From contig CAJUJP010000014.1 in the NCBI GenBank assembly GCA_910586615.1, positions 11,899-75,898 on the forward strand: a stretch of 64,000 nucleotides of DNA. Reading direction: 5' to 3'. Shown here one piece after another: positions 8,073-17,700 of this stretch. The DNA is from an uncultured Lachnospiraceae bacterium. Lineage in GTDB: Bacteria; Bacillota; Clostridia; Lachnospirales; Lachnospiraceae. The notes under the pieces are model-generated. The model worked only from the letters and a program-made list of their open reading frames with translations. It was not told the DNA's origin and did not search any database. A program made the position numbers and the translations under genes. Numbering within the stretch: position 1 is the stretch's first letter; each line of letters starts with the position of its first letter.

Positions 8073-10985
8073 TTACCGCCTGCTCACCATCTCCACCTCT
8101 CCCCGGAAACGCCCCGTCTCCTCTCCGATCCTCTGTACCGGAAAGACAAATGTCGCATATTCTTCAAAAGGTTCCGCATTACCAAGGGTTCCCACCTTGA
8201 CACCATCCGCATACAGCGTAGTCTGCCCGGATTCACCGGCTACGCGCAATGTGACCCACTGTCCCCGGGGCAGTACATAATCCCATGTATAGGTTCGGCC
8301 TTCTCTGGCAAAGCCGACCCGTCCCGTCTCCGGCTCCACGGCGTAGAATGCCCACACCCCGTAAGCGCTGTCGCTTTCCGCAATGATCTGCGGCATATAC
8401 CGGCCGTTCTTCTCTTTTTGCCCGGATTTTCCACTTTGATCCACGCCTGTTTCCTGCACAGGCATAGCATCCGCCAGACTTTTATCATCTGCAGCAGTAC
8501 TCTCTGCCGGATCTTCTTCCAGCCATATCCGCAGATTCACTTCATAGGACGGTTCCAGACCTGCCTTATCATCATAGATCCGGTTCGTTTCTCCTTCTAT
8601 GCCATACATCTGCCGCTCGGTCATCCGTGCGCGCTCACAGAAATCCTCATAGCTCTCTGTCTGCACGTCTGCGCCCGGCTCTTTCTCTCCTGCTTCCGCG
8701 CTGCCTCGACCGCCGCCGGAATTGTTCATGCCCCACAGCTTCGCAGAAAGCACCGGCAGCGGCTGTTCAAAGCGTTCATACAAGTCATATTCGCTGAGCC
8801 CCAGATCCAGCCTGCCGCACATATCATTCCAGATCATATAGGCCGCCCCCAGCATCCGGGGGGAATAGGAGGGAATAATCTCCATGGTATTATAGTCATA
8901 AAACCGGTTGGGTTCCCAGTTTTCGTACAGTTCTTCCCTGTCAAGATAGTCATAGCCGCCGCCCGGAATCACATACAAATGATTGTTCTGCATATTAATC
9001 AGAGAATAGCCTGCATCATACATTTCCCGCGGATCCGCCCACTGGGTGCTCCACAGGTTCATCTGCAGCCCGTCAGGATCCGGCATGGTCTTTCCTGCTA
9101 TGTTACTCAGGCTTCCCCACATGCGCACTTTTCTTTCTTCTGTCTGCACCATCTGCGCCGTCTGTACGGCATAAGTCCGATACTGTTCACCGTCTCCGTA
9201 ATACTCATCCATTCCGATGTTGACGATCTGTGCATCTGCCAGCGCTCCATCGCCTTCATCCAGCGCCTCCTGCCAGATCATCCCCGCAAACGCCACCGCA
9301 TCCTTATTGTTCAGATTGATCTGGTCCACCGACTCCGGCTGCTGTGCCAGCCCATATTCCGGGTACAGTCTGGTAATGGAAAGCGAGTGGGCCGGCGTAT
9401 CGATCTCCGGCACCACAGTCACGCCATAGCTTTTTGCCGTCTCAATAAATTCCGCAAATTCCTCCTTGGTATAGGCATATTCCTCCGAAGTCAGCCGCTG
9501 TCCGCTGTCATTGGCAAGCTCCGATTCCAGACGGAAGGCGCTGTCTGCTGTCATAGCCTCTTCTATGGAATCCGTCAGGCCGCTGGTGCTCAGGATCTCA
9601 TTGTCATTCAGATGGATTCCCAGATCGTTCATCTTATAATAAGACATGGTCTCCATCATTCTGTACAATGTTTCAAGAGAGACTGCTTTCCGCGCCACGT
9701 CAATGCCGAAACCACGCACCTCATAGAGCGGATAATCTCTGATCTGCCCTCTCGGCAGAGAAAACTCCCGGGCCAGAATCTGCAGCACAGTCACCGTGCC
9801 CCACCGCACGCCGGTGTCTGTTTCTGCTTTTATGACACAGATGTCGTCAATATCACAGATATATCCTTCTCTGCCCAGTCCGAGAGACTCGTCCGCATAC
9901 CCCAGATAAAAGTCTCCGGGCTGTGCATCCTCTAAAGTGCCCTCTGTCACCTCCACCATGCATCGCGCCATGGTCATATATTTTTCCCGAAAAAGCTCCG
10001 CTGTTTTTTTCAGCGATGAACCCTTCTCCACAATCACCCGGAAGTTCCCGCCCGTCTCGAATCTTCCCTGTTCCCCGCGCCATTCCGCCAGGGAAGGGAT
10101 TACCTCAGGACAGTCATTCAGCCGCCGTCCCTCTTCCTCCGCAATGCCTGTCTCCTGCCATTCCGCCGCATCCGCATGATCCCAGGCCGGCACAACAAGA
10201 GTCTGGGAAATTTCCCTGGAATCCGAAGGATCACTGCTGTCTGTGACCAGAAATCCCACCGTAACCTCTTTATCCTGAATGGTAGGATAGATCACGCCGT
10301 CCGCCCCGATGATCTGCTCATAGTCCGCTCCCAGAAAAGAAACCTCGTATCCTTCCGGCGCCCGGGGCATTTCCAGATACCTGCCGCCTTCCTCCCCGTA
10401 TGCTACAGATGCTGTGCCAAGCTGATAGACCGCAGGCTTGTCCGCATAGACCTCAAACTCATAAAGTGACACGTTCTGGTACAGGTCAGAATGGTCTTTC
10501 GCACTGCGCGACACATCATATGTGCTGAGCCGCAGATATTTCACCAATGCCGGCTTTTCCAGCGGAATTTCCTGGTTTTTCAGATCCGGCATCCGGTCAA
10601 AAGCCGCCAGAACCTCCCAGTTTTCACCGTTCCGCGAGCCTTCCAGTGCATAGGAGACCACATTGCGCCGCTCCCATTTAAGGACAACAAAAGAAACTGA
10701 AATTTCTTCCGGAAATTCCAGTTTTATATAATGAGACGCACTCTCCCTGTTATTTTCGCTGGACCAGCGGGAAGACAATTCCGTATCGTTTCCGTCAATG
10801 GCCTTATCCGCCGATAATTCCGCCGTCTCCGTGCTGTCGCAGGTGGCGGTAACACCCTTTTGCAGCGCCAGATTCGGGTTTCTGTCCGGCCGGGACAAAA
10901 GCAGCCATAGCACGCCTGCCGCCGTGACTGCCGTCAATATGAACAAGCAAATTATAATACTATATTTCTTTTTTTTCTGCACCAT
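8073..10985 (-). CDS. Membrane-anchored GH20 beta-hexosaminidase with discoidin and LamG-like domains
   Basis: A 970-residue extracellular glycosidase. The N-terminus is a basic stretch plus a hydrophobic anchor (about residues 8-31). A discoidin/F5-8 type C module follows (about 37-185, from NLALQKGVTATCDS to LRLSTYDV). A GH20 N-terminal region and TIM barrel follow, with the paired catalytic Asp-Glu at residues 593-594 in NIGMDEYYG. The C-terminal quarter resembles a LamG/concanavalin module. GH20 enzymes remove terminal N-acetylhexosamine or release lacto-N-biose from host glycans; which one applies here cannot be told. The start codon is uncertain: ATG 10985 is only two bases from GAGG, while the next codon, a GTG, is better spaced. 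No partner genes are adjacent. Confidence 0.82.
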   Translation of the reverse strand: MVQKKKKYSIIICLFILTAVTAAGVLWLLLSRPDRNPNLALQKGVTATCDSTETAELSADKAIDGNDTELSSRWSSENNRESASHYIKLEFPEEISVSFVVLKWERRNVVSYALEGSRNGENWEVLAAFDRMPDLKNQEIPLEKPALVKYLRLSTYDVSRSAKDHSDLYQNVSLYEFEVYADKPAVYQLGTASVAYGEEGGRYLEMPRAPEGYEVSFLGADYEQIIGADGVIYPTIQDKEVTVGFLVTDSSDPSDSREISQTLVVPAWDHADAAEWQETGIAEEEGRRLNDCPEVIPSLAEWRGEQGRFETGGNFRVIVEKGSSLKKTAELFREKYMTMARCMVEVTEGTLEDAQPGDFYLGYADESLGLGREGYICDIDDICVIKAETDTGVRWGTVTVLQILAREFSLPRGQIRDYPLYEVRGFGIDVARKAVSLETLYRMMETMSYYKMNDLGIHLNDNEILSTSGLTDSIEEAMTADSAFRLESELANDSGQRLTSEEYAYTKEEFAEFIETAKSYGVTVVPEIDTPAHSLSITRLYPEYGLAQQPESVDQINLNNKDAVAFAGMIWQEALDEGDGALADAQIVNIGMDEYYGDGEQYRTYAVQTAQMVQTEERKVRMWGSLSNIAGKTMPDPDGLQMNLWSTQWADPREMYDAGYSLINMQNNHLYVIPGGGYDYLDREELYENWEPNRFYDYNTMEIIPSYSPRMLGAAYMIWNDMCGRLDLGLSEYDLYERFEQPLPVLSAKLWGMNNSGGGRGSAEAGEKEPGADVQTESYEDFCERARMTERQMYGIEGETNRIYDDKAGLEPSYEVNLRIWLEEDPAESTAADDKSLADAMPVQETGVDQSGKSGQKEKNGRYMPQIIAESDSAYGVWAFYAVEPETGRVGFAREGRTYTWDYVLPRGQWVTLRVAGESGQTTLYADGVKVGTLGNAEPFEEYATFVFPVQRIGEETGRFRGEVEMVSRR

Positions 10986-11103
10986 TACCTCAACCCGGTT
11001 TCCTCACACTGCAGCAATTTTTCTTTCACACCGTCGCTGCATCTGCAACTGCACATAACCTGATCTTCCGTCCTGCCGCTGATACCGGCCGGCATCTTTC
11101 TTT

Positions 11104-11604
11104 TTAACCTACCAGCGCCCCCAGCAGCCCGTATGACAAAAACGACATAATAACCGTTGCGATGGCGATTCCCAGCAGTTCTGCCAGAACAGCCTTCTTA
11201 AAGTCCACATCCAGAAGCGCGGCGATCAGAGACCCCGTCCATGCTCCTGTACCCGGCAGCGGAATGCCTACAAAAAGCACCAGCCCCCAGAACTCATATT
11301 TCTTGATATTGTCACTCTTGCTCATAGCACGGTTTTCAAGCTTTTCGATCAGTCCGCAAAACAGCCTGATCTTCTTCATCCATTTAAAGATCTGCTTGAT
11401 AAAAAGCAGGATAAAAGGAATGGGAATGATATTGCCGATGATGCAGATCGGAATCGCCGTGGTAATAGGGATCTGCAAAAGCTGCGACACAATCAGTCCG
11501 CCTCGAAGTTCCAGGATCGGAATCATCGAGATGATAAACACCACAATCTCCTTTGATACATATTTTCCCAATGTAACCGCAAACGCGGCTGCTAATTTTT
11601 CCAT
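11104..11604 (-). CDS. Small multidrug-export-like membrane protein (COG2426 type)
   Basis: A 166-residue integral membrane protein with about four hydrophobic segments. The motif LELRGGLIVSQLLQIP near residues 31-46 and the later VGIPLPGTGAWTGS are typical of the Sm_multidrug_ex/COG2426 family. The family name suggests efflux, but the function is not well established. The start ATG at 11604 follows GGAGGTAAATT. It stands alone between the GH20 gene and hisC. Confidence 0.8.
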   Translation of the reverse strand: MEKLAAAFAVTLGKYVSKEIVVFIISMIPILELRGGLIVSQLLQIPITTAIPICIIGNIIPIPFILLFIKQIFKWMKKIRLFCGLIEKLENRAMSKSDNIKKYEFWGLVLFVGIPLPGTGAWTGSLIAALLDVDFKKAVLAELLGIAIATVIMSFLSYGLLGALVG

Positions 11605-11764
11605 AATTTACCTCCATTCCAAATCGTTTTACGCTGAATCTGCAACGCTCCGCACCCTGAAATCTCATATAGCATTATATGTCCGTCAGATACAAAACTT
11701 GTATTTTTTACGGCATTTTCCAGCGTAACTGCGGCCGCCGAAAACGCATGTGCGCCCTGTACAG

Positions 11765-11838
11765 CCAGTCACCCGCATATTTCCCTGAGCGCCCGATAAC
11801 ACCAGTCACCCGCATATTTCTCTAAGCGCCCGGTACAG
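11765..11838. repeat. 37-bp tandem duplication of the hisC 3' end
   Basis: Two adjacent copies begin at 11765 and 11802. The first 31 bases match at 29 positions. The copy at 11802 contains the true hisC stop, and the other copy lies just past it, so the last eight codons and stop of hisC are duplicated outside the gene. Slipped-strand duplication followed by drift would explain it. Confidence 0.8.
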
Positions 11839-12861
11839 CGCCTCCATCTGCTCATCCGTGCCGATGGTGATGCGCATGTAGTTGCTGATCCGTTCTTTAT
11901 CCCAATATCTGACATATATGTCATTTTCTTTTAACTTTTGAAAAATCTCTTTCGCGGGCATCCGCTCATGACCGGCAAAAATAAAATTGCCGTATGATTT
12001 CGGAAATGTGAAACCCAGCCCGCCAAGCTCCTTTTCCGCCTGTTCCCTTGTCCGGATGATCTTCTCACAGCATTCCTCAAAATATGCCCTGTCCCTCACA
12101 GCTTCCACGCCAAGCTGCAGCGCCGCATAGTTCATGGTATAAGAATTGACGGAATATTTCACATCATTGATATATTTGATCAGCTTCGGATCGCCCATTG
12201 CAAAACCAATCCGCATTCCCGCCATGGATCTTGATTTGGAAAAAGTCTGCACCACCAGAAGATTATCATATTTCCAGGTCAGCGGCAGGCAGCTTGTTCC
12301 TCCGAAATCGATGTACGCCTCGTCCACGATCACCACCACGTCACGGTTCGCCGCCACGATCTCCTCCACCTGCTCCACACCCATCAAAATCCCTGTAGGC
12401 GCATTGGGATTTGGAAAAATCACACCGCCGTTGGGCTGTCTGTAATCCTCTGTCCTGATGCGGAAGTTTTCATCCAGCGCCCTTGTCTCATAAGGTACCC
12501 GGTACAGTTTTGCCCATACATCATAAAAAGAATATGTGATATCCGGAAACAGCACCGGTTGATCCGACTGAAAAAAGGTCATAAATGCCAGCGACAGCAC
12601 ATCGTCAGACCCGTCTCCGATAAAAAGCCGGTCTGTGCCGATACCGTAATGCGCGGCAAGAACCTCCGCCAGTTCCGTCTGCTCCGGAAAAGCCGGGTAC
12701 AGACGCATTTTCTCAGGTTCCAGTTCCGCTATCCTGCGGGCCACTCCCGGCGCCGGCGGATAAGGATTTTCATTGGTATTCAGTTTGATCACATTTTTGC
12801 TTTCAGGCTGTTCACCCGGTGTATAAGGAACCACCTTACGCACATTTTCTTCCCACTTCAC
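11806..12861 (-). CDS. hisC: Histidinol-phosphate aminotransferase
   Basis: A 351-residue class I/II PLP aminotransferase that converts imidazole-acetol phosphate to histidinol phosphate in histidine synthesis. The N-terminal KLNTNENPYPPAP, the central FPNPNAPTG, and the PLP-lysine motif QTFSKSRSMAGMRIGFA are all present, as is a C-terminal IRITIGT-like motif (YMRITIGTDEQ). The start is GTG at 12861, with AGAGGAAAGG about a dozen bases upstream. No other his gene is nearby, so it may act as a broader-range aromatic aminotransferase. The 3' end is tandemly duplicated. Confidence 0.92.
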   Translation of the reverse strand: MKWEENVRKVVPYTPGEQPESKNVIKLNTNENPYPPAPGVARRIAELEPEKMRLYPAFPEQTELAEVLAAHYGIGTDRLFIGDGSDDVLSLAFMTFFQSDQPVLFPDITYSFYDVWAKLYRVPYETRALDENFRIRTEDYRQPNGGVIFPNPNAPTGILMGVEQVEEIVAANRDVVVIVDEAYIDFGGTSCLPLTWKYDNLLVVQTFSKSRSMAGMRIGFAMGDPKLIKYINDVKYSVNSYTMNYAALQLGVEAVRDRAYFEECCEKIIRTREQAEKELGGLGFTFPKSYGNFIFAGHERMPAKEIFQKLKENDIYVRYWDKERISNYMRITIGTDEQMEALYRALREICG

Positions 12862-12900
12862 AATATGATGCCTTTCCTCTATTATGTTCTCTCTAGTTTT

Positions 12901-13944
12901 TCACGACTTCCTCAGCTGCGTATCTTCTTCCGGCAGCTTCCACTCTCCAGCCAGCCTCTCGTACTCCGCCGCCTGTTCTTCATTGCCTGCCGCCCGGTAA
13001 CATCTGGCAAGCCCGGCAAGCGGAAGGTCGCCGCCGCTGTGAATGTTCAGAATGCTCTCCGTCTCAAAAGCCCCGTTATAAAACCAGATGACCGCCTCAT
13101 CAATGTCCTGCTTCTGCAAATAGTATTCCCCCAGCTCACAGCAGATCTCCGAACATCCCTCGCAGGCGATCACTTTCAGCGCATACTTGAAAAAATCCTC
13201 CGCATCCGAGCAGATTCTGGCCGCTCTCGCCGCCACACAGGCCGCCTCTTTGATTTCATCCTCGCTTCTTCCAATTTCATGACACGATTGTCGGAAAAAT
13301 TCCCGGGCGGCAAGAAAATCCTTATCTTCTCCGGAAATAAAAAGTTCTTTGGCATATATATTATGCAGTCTCTGATCCAGCCTGTCTCCCGCCTCGATCC
13401 TCCGCGCAAAAGCCGCCAGATCCCTGTCCTTATGGTTATTTTCAGGCAGATGCTGTATCTCGATCTCGCTGTCATATATCACCGGCTGTAATCCTACCTG
13501 CTCATGGATCGCACCCTGCCACTGAAAAGTCCGAAGCCTTTTGAAAAGCTTGGGCCGCAGTTCTCTGTCAAAATTATAAATCGTACCGTGAGAAAGCTGG
13601 TTGGTATAATACATCTGTACGATATCAATCTCCGGCAGAAGTGTCTCCTTTAAAAGCCTGAACGCCCGCCTGTTCTCTTCATCCATTACCTCATCCGCAT
13701 CGGCGGAATAGATATACTCCATCCCCGCTTTGGAAAAGGCAAAATTACGTGCCGCCGAAAAATCGCCGATCCACTCAAAATCATAGATCCTGTCCGTGTA
13801 GCCTGCCGCAATACGTCTGGTTGCGTCGGTGGAACCGGTGTCAACGATAATGATCTCGTCCACCAGATCTGCGATACTGTCCAGACATCTCGCCAGAATC
13901 CGCTCTTCATTTTTTACGATCATGCACAAGCTTACCGTGATCAT
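12901..13944 (-). CDS. Family 2 glycosyltransferase with C-terminal TPR-like region
   Basis: A 347-residue GT-A fold glycosyltransferase. The N-terminus SLCMIVKNEERILARCLDSI, the VDTGSTDAT nucleotide-binding loop, and the DADE metal-binding motif (YSADADEVMDEEN) match the SunS/WcaA-like GT2 subgroup. The C-terminal third has helical repeats consistent with TPRs. Donor and acceptor are not predictable. The start ATG at 13944 follows AAGAAAGG. It ends 39 bases upstream of hisC on the same strand; a functional link is not obvious. Confidence 0.87.
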   Translation of the reverse strand: MITVSLCMIVKNEERILARCLDSIADLVDEIIIVDTGSTDATRRIAAGYTDRIYDFEWIGDFSAARNFAFSKAGMEYIYSADADEVMDEENRRAFRLLKETLLPEIDIVQMYYTNQLSHGTIYNFDRELRPKLFKRLRTFQWQGAIHEQVGLQPVIYDSEIEIQHLPENNHKDRDLAAFARRIEAGDRLDQRLHNIYAKELFISGEDKDFLAAREFFRQSCHEIGRSEDEIKEAACVAARAARICSDAEDFFKYALKVIACEGCSEICCELGEYYLQKQDIDEAVIWFYNGAFETESILNIHSGGDLPLAGLARCYRAAGNEEQAAEYERLAGEWKLPEEDTQLRKS

Positions 13945-14037
13945 GGAAGTCTACCTTTCTTTTCATCATTTGATACCCGCTTCCTCCTATAGCTGTCCTG
14001 GCGGGCAGGAATAACCCTGAATATACTCCGGCTTTTT

Positions 14038-14415
14038 CTACGGCCTGTAATATATGGATTTTCTCATGCACGTATCCACATGCAGCAGACTGCTGGCGGC
14101 TCCCGCCCGGAGCACCATGTCCCTGTACCGGTTCCTGCGGACAAACTCTTTCGCCGGACAGATCTGATACAGCGTGGTATAAGACAGATCTGCCATCCGC
14201 TCATCCAGCTTCACCAGATATTCACTGCCCTCTGTGTAAAGCTTCGCACGCCCCAGATAACGATAGCGCTTTCCATTCCAGTTATAAATACGCACTGTGC
14301 GGCGCCGGATTCCATAAAGCGCCGTTACCAGAAGCACAGACAGCACCGCCAGTGCCGCCAGCGCACCTGACCACGCCGGATTACTCCAATTTTCCGTTCC
14401 GATCATCCATGTCAT
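14038..14415 (-). CDS. Small single-span membrane protein of unknown function
   Basis: A 125-residue protein with one clear transmembrane segment (about residues 15-36, GALAALAVLSVLLVTALYGI). A basic soluble region of mixed strand character follows. I do not recognise a family. I prefer the ATG at 14415 (AGAGGATATGAC upstream) to the one at 14463. It lies between the GT2 gene and the large protease on the same strand. Confidence 0.6.
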   Translation of the reverse strand: MTWMIGTENWSNPAWSGALAALAVLSVLLVTALYGIRRRTVRIYNWNGKRYRYLGRAKLYTEGSEYLVKLDERMADLSYTTLYQICPAKEFVRRNRYRDMVLRAGAASSLLHVDTCMRKSIYYRP

Positions 14416-14593
14416 ATCATATCCTCTCAAGGCATATATACCGTGTATCCGAAACTGCCGCATCAGACAGCTTCACGAATATTTTGCGCTTCCTGTTATC
14501 TCAGCTTATGAAAAGCTGCTTTCAGACAATAACATGTTTAGAGTAGCATATTCCCCCATAGATTGCAATTACAACCTCATGCCGTTTCCGATG

Positions 14594-14628
14594 CGGCACA
14601 GGTATCCTGCCGCCCGATACCTGTGCCG
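14594..14628. repeat. Perfect 12-13 bp hairpin downstream of the protease
   Basis: GGCACAGGTATC (14595-14606) pairs perfectly with GATACCTGTGCC (14616-14627), and the outer C/G extends it. No T-run follows on either strand. A second weak hairpin with a short T-run (AGAGCG/CGCTCT) lies nearer the protease stop at about 14675-14695 and is the more likely terminator. Confidence 0.6.
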
Positions 14629-14703
14629 ATATTCCACATTCCACAGTTCCGGGGATGCACGGACATAGGGAAAGAGCGATGCACGCACCGCTCTCTGTCT
14701 GTG

Positions 14704-17700
14704 CTAACCCCGGTCTGCCAGATTCGCCTTCATCCCTTTGGCCCGGATCATAAAAGTAACTTTTTTGGTTCCGCCGTACTGTCCTTTTCCCCGAATGACC
14801 AGAACCGCCTTCCCTTTCCGGTCGTTCCTGCTGTACGAAAGGATCTCATATTCCTGTGCATCCACCGGATTATTTCTGTATGTGACACGTATGTCATTTA
14901 CTCCCGGTCTCACGCCATAACGGCTGAAATACTGCGGATCCACCAGCTCAACCCTGGCATTTCCGATCATTTTCTCCATGATCCTGAATTCGACCACCCT
15001 GACATCCTCAGACGTACCGGCCGCATAGTCTGCACCTGTTGCAGTAATAATCACCCTTGCCGTATGTCCGGTATCCGGAATGGTTCCGATCTCACTCTGC
15101 CGGTTCAGTTCATAGGATACTGTATAATCTTTGTTTTTCACCAGTTTCCGGCCATTGTCACAGACCACGGGAACCGGTTTGTATTCTTTTTTGTTCCTGC
15201 TGTACTTCATATCCGGCACTTCCACGGTAATCTCACCGCTCTGCCATGATTTGGGCAGGATCTGCAGTTCCACCGCATTTTTCAGCCTGCCGGTAAAGTT
15301 TCCTCTGCCGGTCACGGTGATAAAGGCTTTCTTTGTCTGTGTGGTAATATTCTTGTTGTTGGTATAAGACAGGGTATAGTCCTGCCCGTTCACAAGTTTT
15401 CTTCCCCGGTAAGTAATCTCCACGTCAGGCATGGCTCCTGCACGGTTCTGTTGTGCCGTGACAGTTTTTGTCTCAATCATCTCCTCCGCAAGCTGCGCTT
15501 TTGTCACGGAAAAGGTCTTTCGGATGGTTCCGCTGTATTTTCCAAGTCCGGTGAGCGTGATCACGGCCTTTCCGGCCTTTTCATTGTCTTTATGCCCGAT
15601 CCGGTAATCAATCCCCTCTTCCAGCACTTTTCCGGTGGCCTTATCTGTAAGCACCGGTGTCTGGATCACGGGTTCACCGGTGTATACAGTCTTTGGTAAA
15701 ATGCCTTGTATATCAACATTTTTCGTGGCAAAAGCTGTTCCCAGCACTTTAAACTTCTTGCTGCAGCTGCCCGCATACCGGCTGTTCTCCCCCGCCGTCA
15801 CCGTGACAAGCGCCGTTCCCGGCAATTGATTGTCCTGATAGGAAACAGTATAGTTGACTGTACCGTCCGCTTCCCGGCGAAGCACCGTCCTGCCGCCCAG
15901 CTTCACGGTGATCTGAGATTCATCGAAGGTTACTTCCTCCCCGTCTTTATAAGGTAAAGATGTTGCCGGCAGTTTCACCGCCGCCTTACTCAAAAGTTCT
16001 TTTCCTTCCACCACCTCACAGAAAGTTCTGACCTGTCCTTCATAGTTACCCCTGCCGGAAATGGTAATCTCGTAGACGCCCGCCGCCTGTGCTCCGGTGA
16101 CCACGGCACCCTGATAAGTAATGGCCTGCGTGTAATCCTTCTTATGGCTGAGCTTCTTTCCGCCGTCTTTGACCGTCACACTGATCTTCTGCTCTCTTTT
16201 TTGGCAGACCAGATATTCCGGCGCACTGACCGAAACCTGTTCCAGTGATCTGGGCCGGATGATAAAGGTTCCTTCAACGGTTTCGCTATAGTTCCCTTTT
16301 CCTTTGATGATCACCTTTGCTGTTCCTGCATGGATGTTATTTTTATAAGTTACCGTGTAATCCTTTTTTGCTGTCAGCAGACTGCCGTCGTCATACACAA
16401 ATACTTCCGGTCTGAGCGCCCGGCCCGTGTAAACCTGCTCCGGGATATCCTTAAACCAGATACCTTCCCGGAAAGGCTCCTCTTCCTCGTCGTCTTTATC
16501 ATCATCTCCGCTCTTTGCATCAAATCTGACATCAATCACATCCAGAGTCTTTCCCTCTGCCAGAAGTGTCACCGTTCCTGCCGCTTCTCCAAAATCCGGC
16601 AGCAGACTGTCTTCCAGAACTGCCGTCCAGATATCCCTGATTCCGTCATAGGATGCGGTAAAAACCTTTCTGCTGTACTTCGTTGCCACAACAAACTGAA
16701 TGTTCGCGGTCTCCCTGTCCACCCCCGCCACTTTGGCCGTCAAAAGAGTATCCGGTGTCTGCTCATCCGGCCCGATTCTGTCACCCGCCTGGGGCATCAT
16801 AATATATCCCACTGGCTCCTGCGTCTCACCCGGAAGAATGATTTCCCTGTATCCGGTCAGTTCACCCGCAACCGTCTCTCCGGCGGAATTCTGAACCGTC
16901 GGACACACCCGGTAATAATAAATCTGCCCTCTTTTAACCTCAGTATCCCTGTAAAAATATCTCCCGGCCGAAACCGTGGCATAAGGCTCTTCCGGACATC
17001 CGGGCGTTTCGCTTCTGTAAATGACGATCGTGTCAGCTCCGCCTCCGCCGGTCCAGGACAGCCTGACAGACACACCGTTCTGTGCCTGAGGATTCTCCTC
17101 CATCTCTACGGACTCTATTGTAAGAGCGTCCGGCACCGTCCGTACAGTAATGACTGAAGTACGGTAAATCTCCTGATATGCACTGTCCCTGGCGGCCACA
17201 TAGTAAGAATAGGAATCCCCCACCCAGAACTCTCCCACTCCCAGTTTTGCCAGAACATCGCAGGTCGTACCGGTGGCCGGAGCCTGTACCGATGCCAGCC
17301 GGTAAGCACCTCTTCTGATGATATAGACCTCATAGCTTTCCGCCTTTTCAACAGGCAGCCATGTAAAGTTCAACTTACTGTAATCTTCCGGGCTGACCTT
17401 CAAATCCAGCCGAAACTCCGTCACAGACCAGTCCGTGTATGCCCCGTCCTCACGATAAGCCCGGATCCGGTACTGATATGTCCCCAGATCTGCATCCTTC
17501 AAGTCATCCGTATATTCCGTAACAGAAAGATCATCGATCCGGCCGATGGTAACGAACTCCCCGTCTTTTTGCCCTTTTCTCTGAATTTCGTATACTGTTT
17601 TCTTTTCTGACACTGATGTCACTTCATCCCATCTGAGAATAACCTTCGTACCCGCCGATTCAGAACGGAAGCCTGTTATTTCCGTACTCTGCTGAAGAGA

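Noticed and set aside
8007..9935. A 642-codon plus-strand frame
   Set aside because: It lies wholly opposite the GH20 gene, which has clear domains and catalytic residues; the plus frame has no recognisable motif and reads like an antisense shadow rich in His, Arg and Ser.
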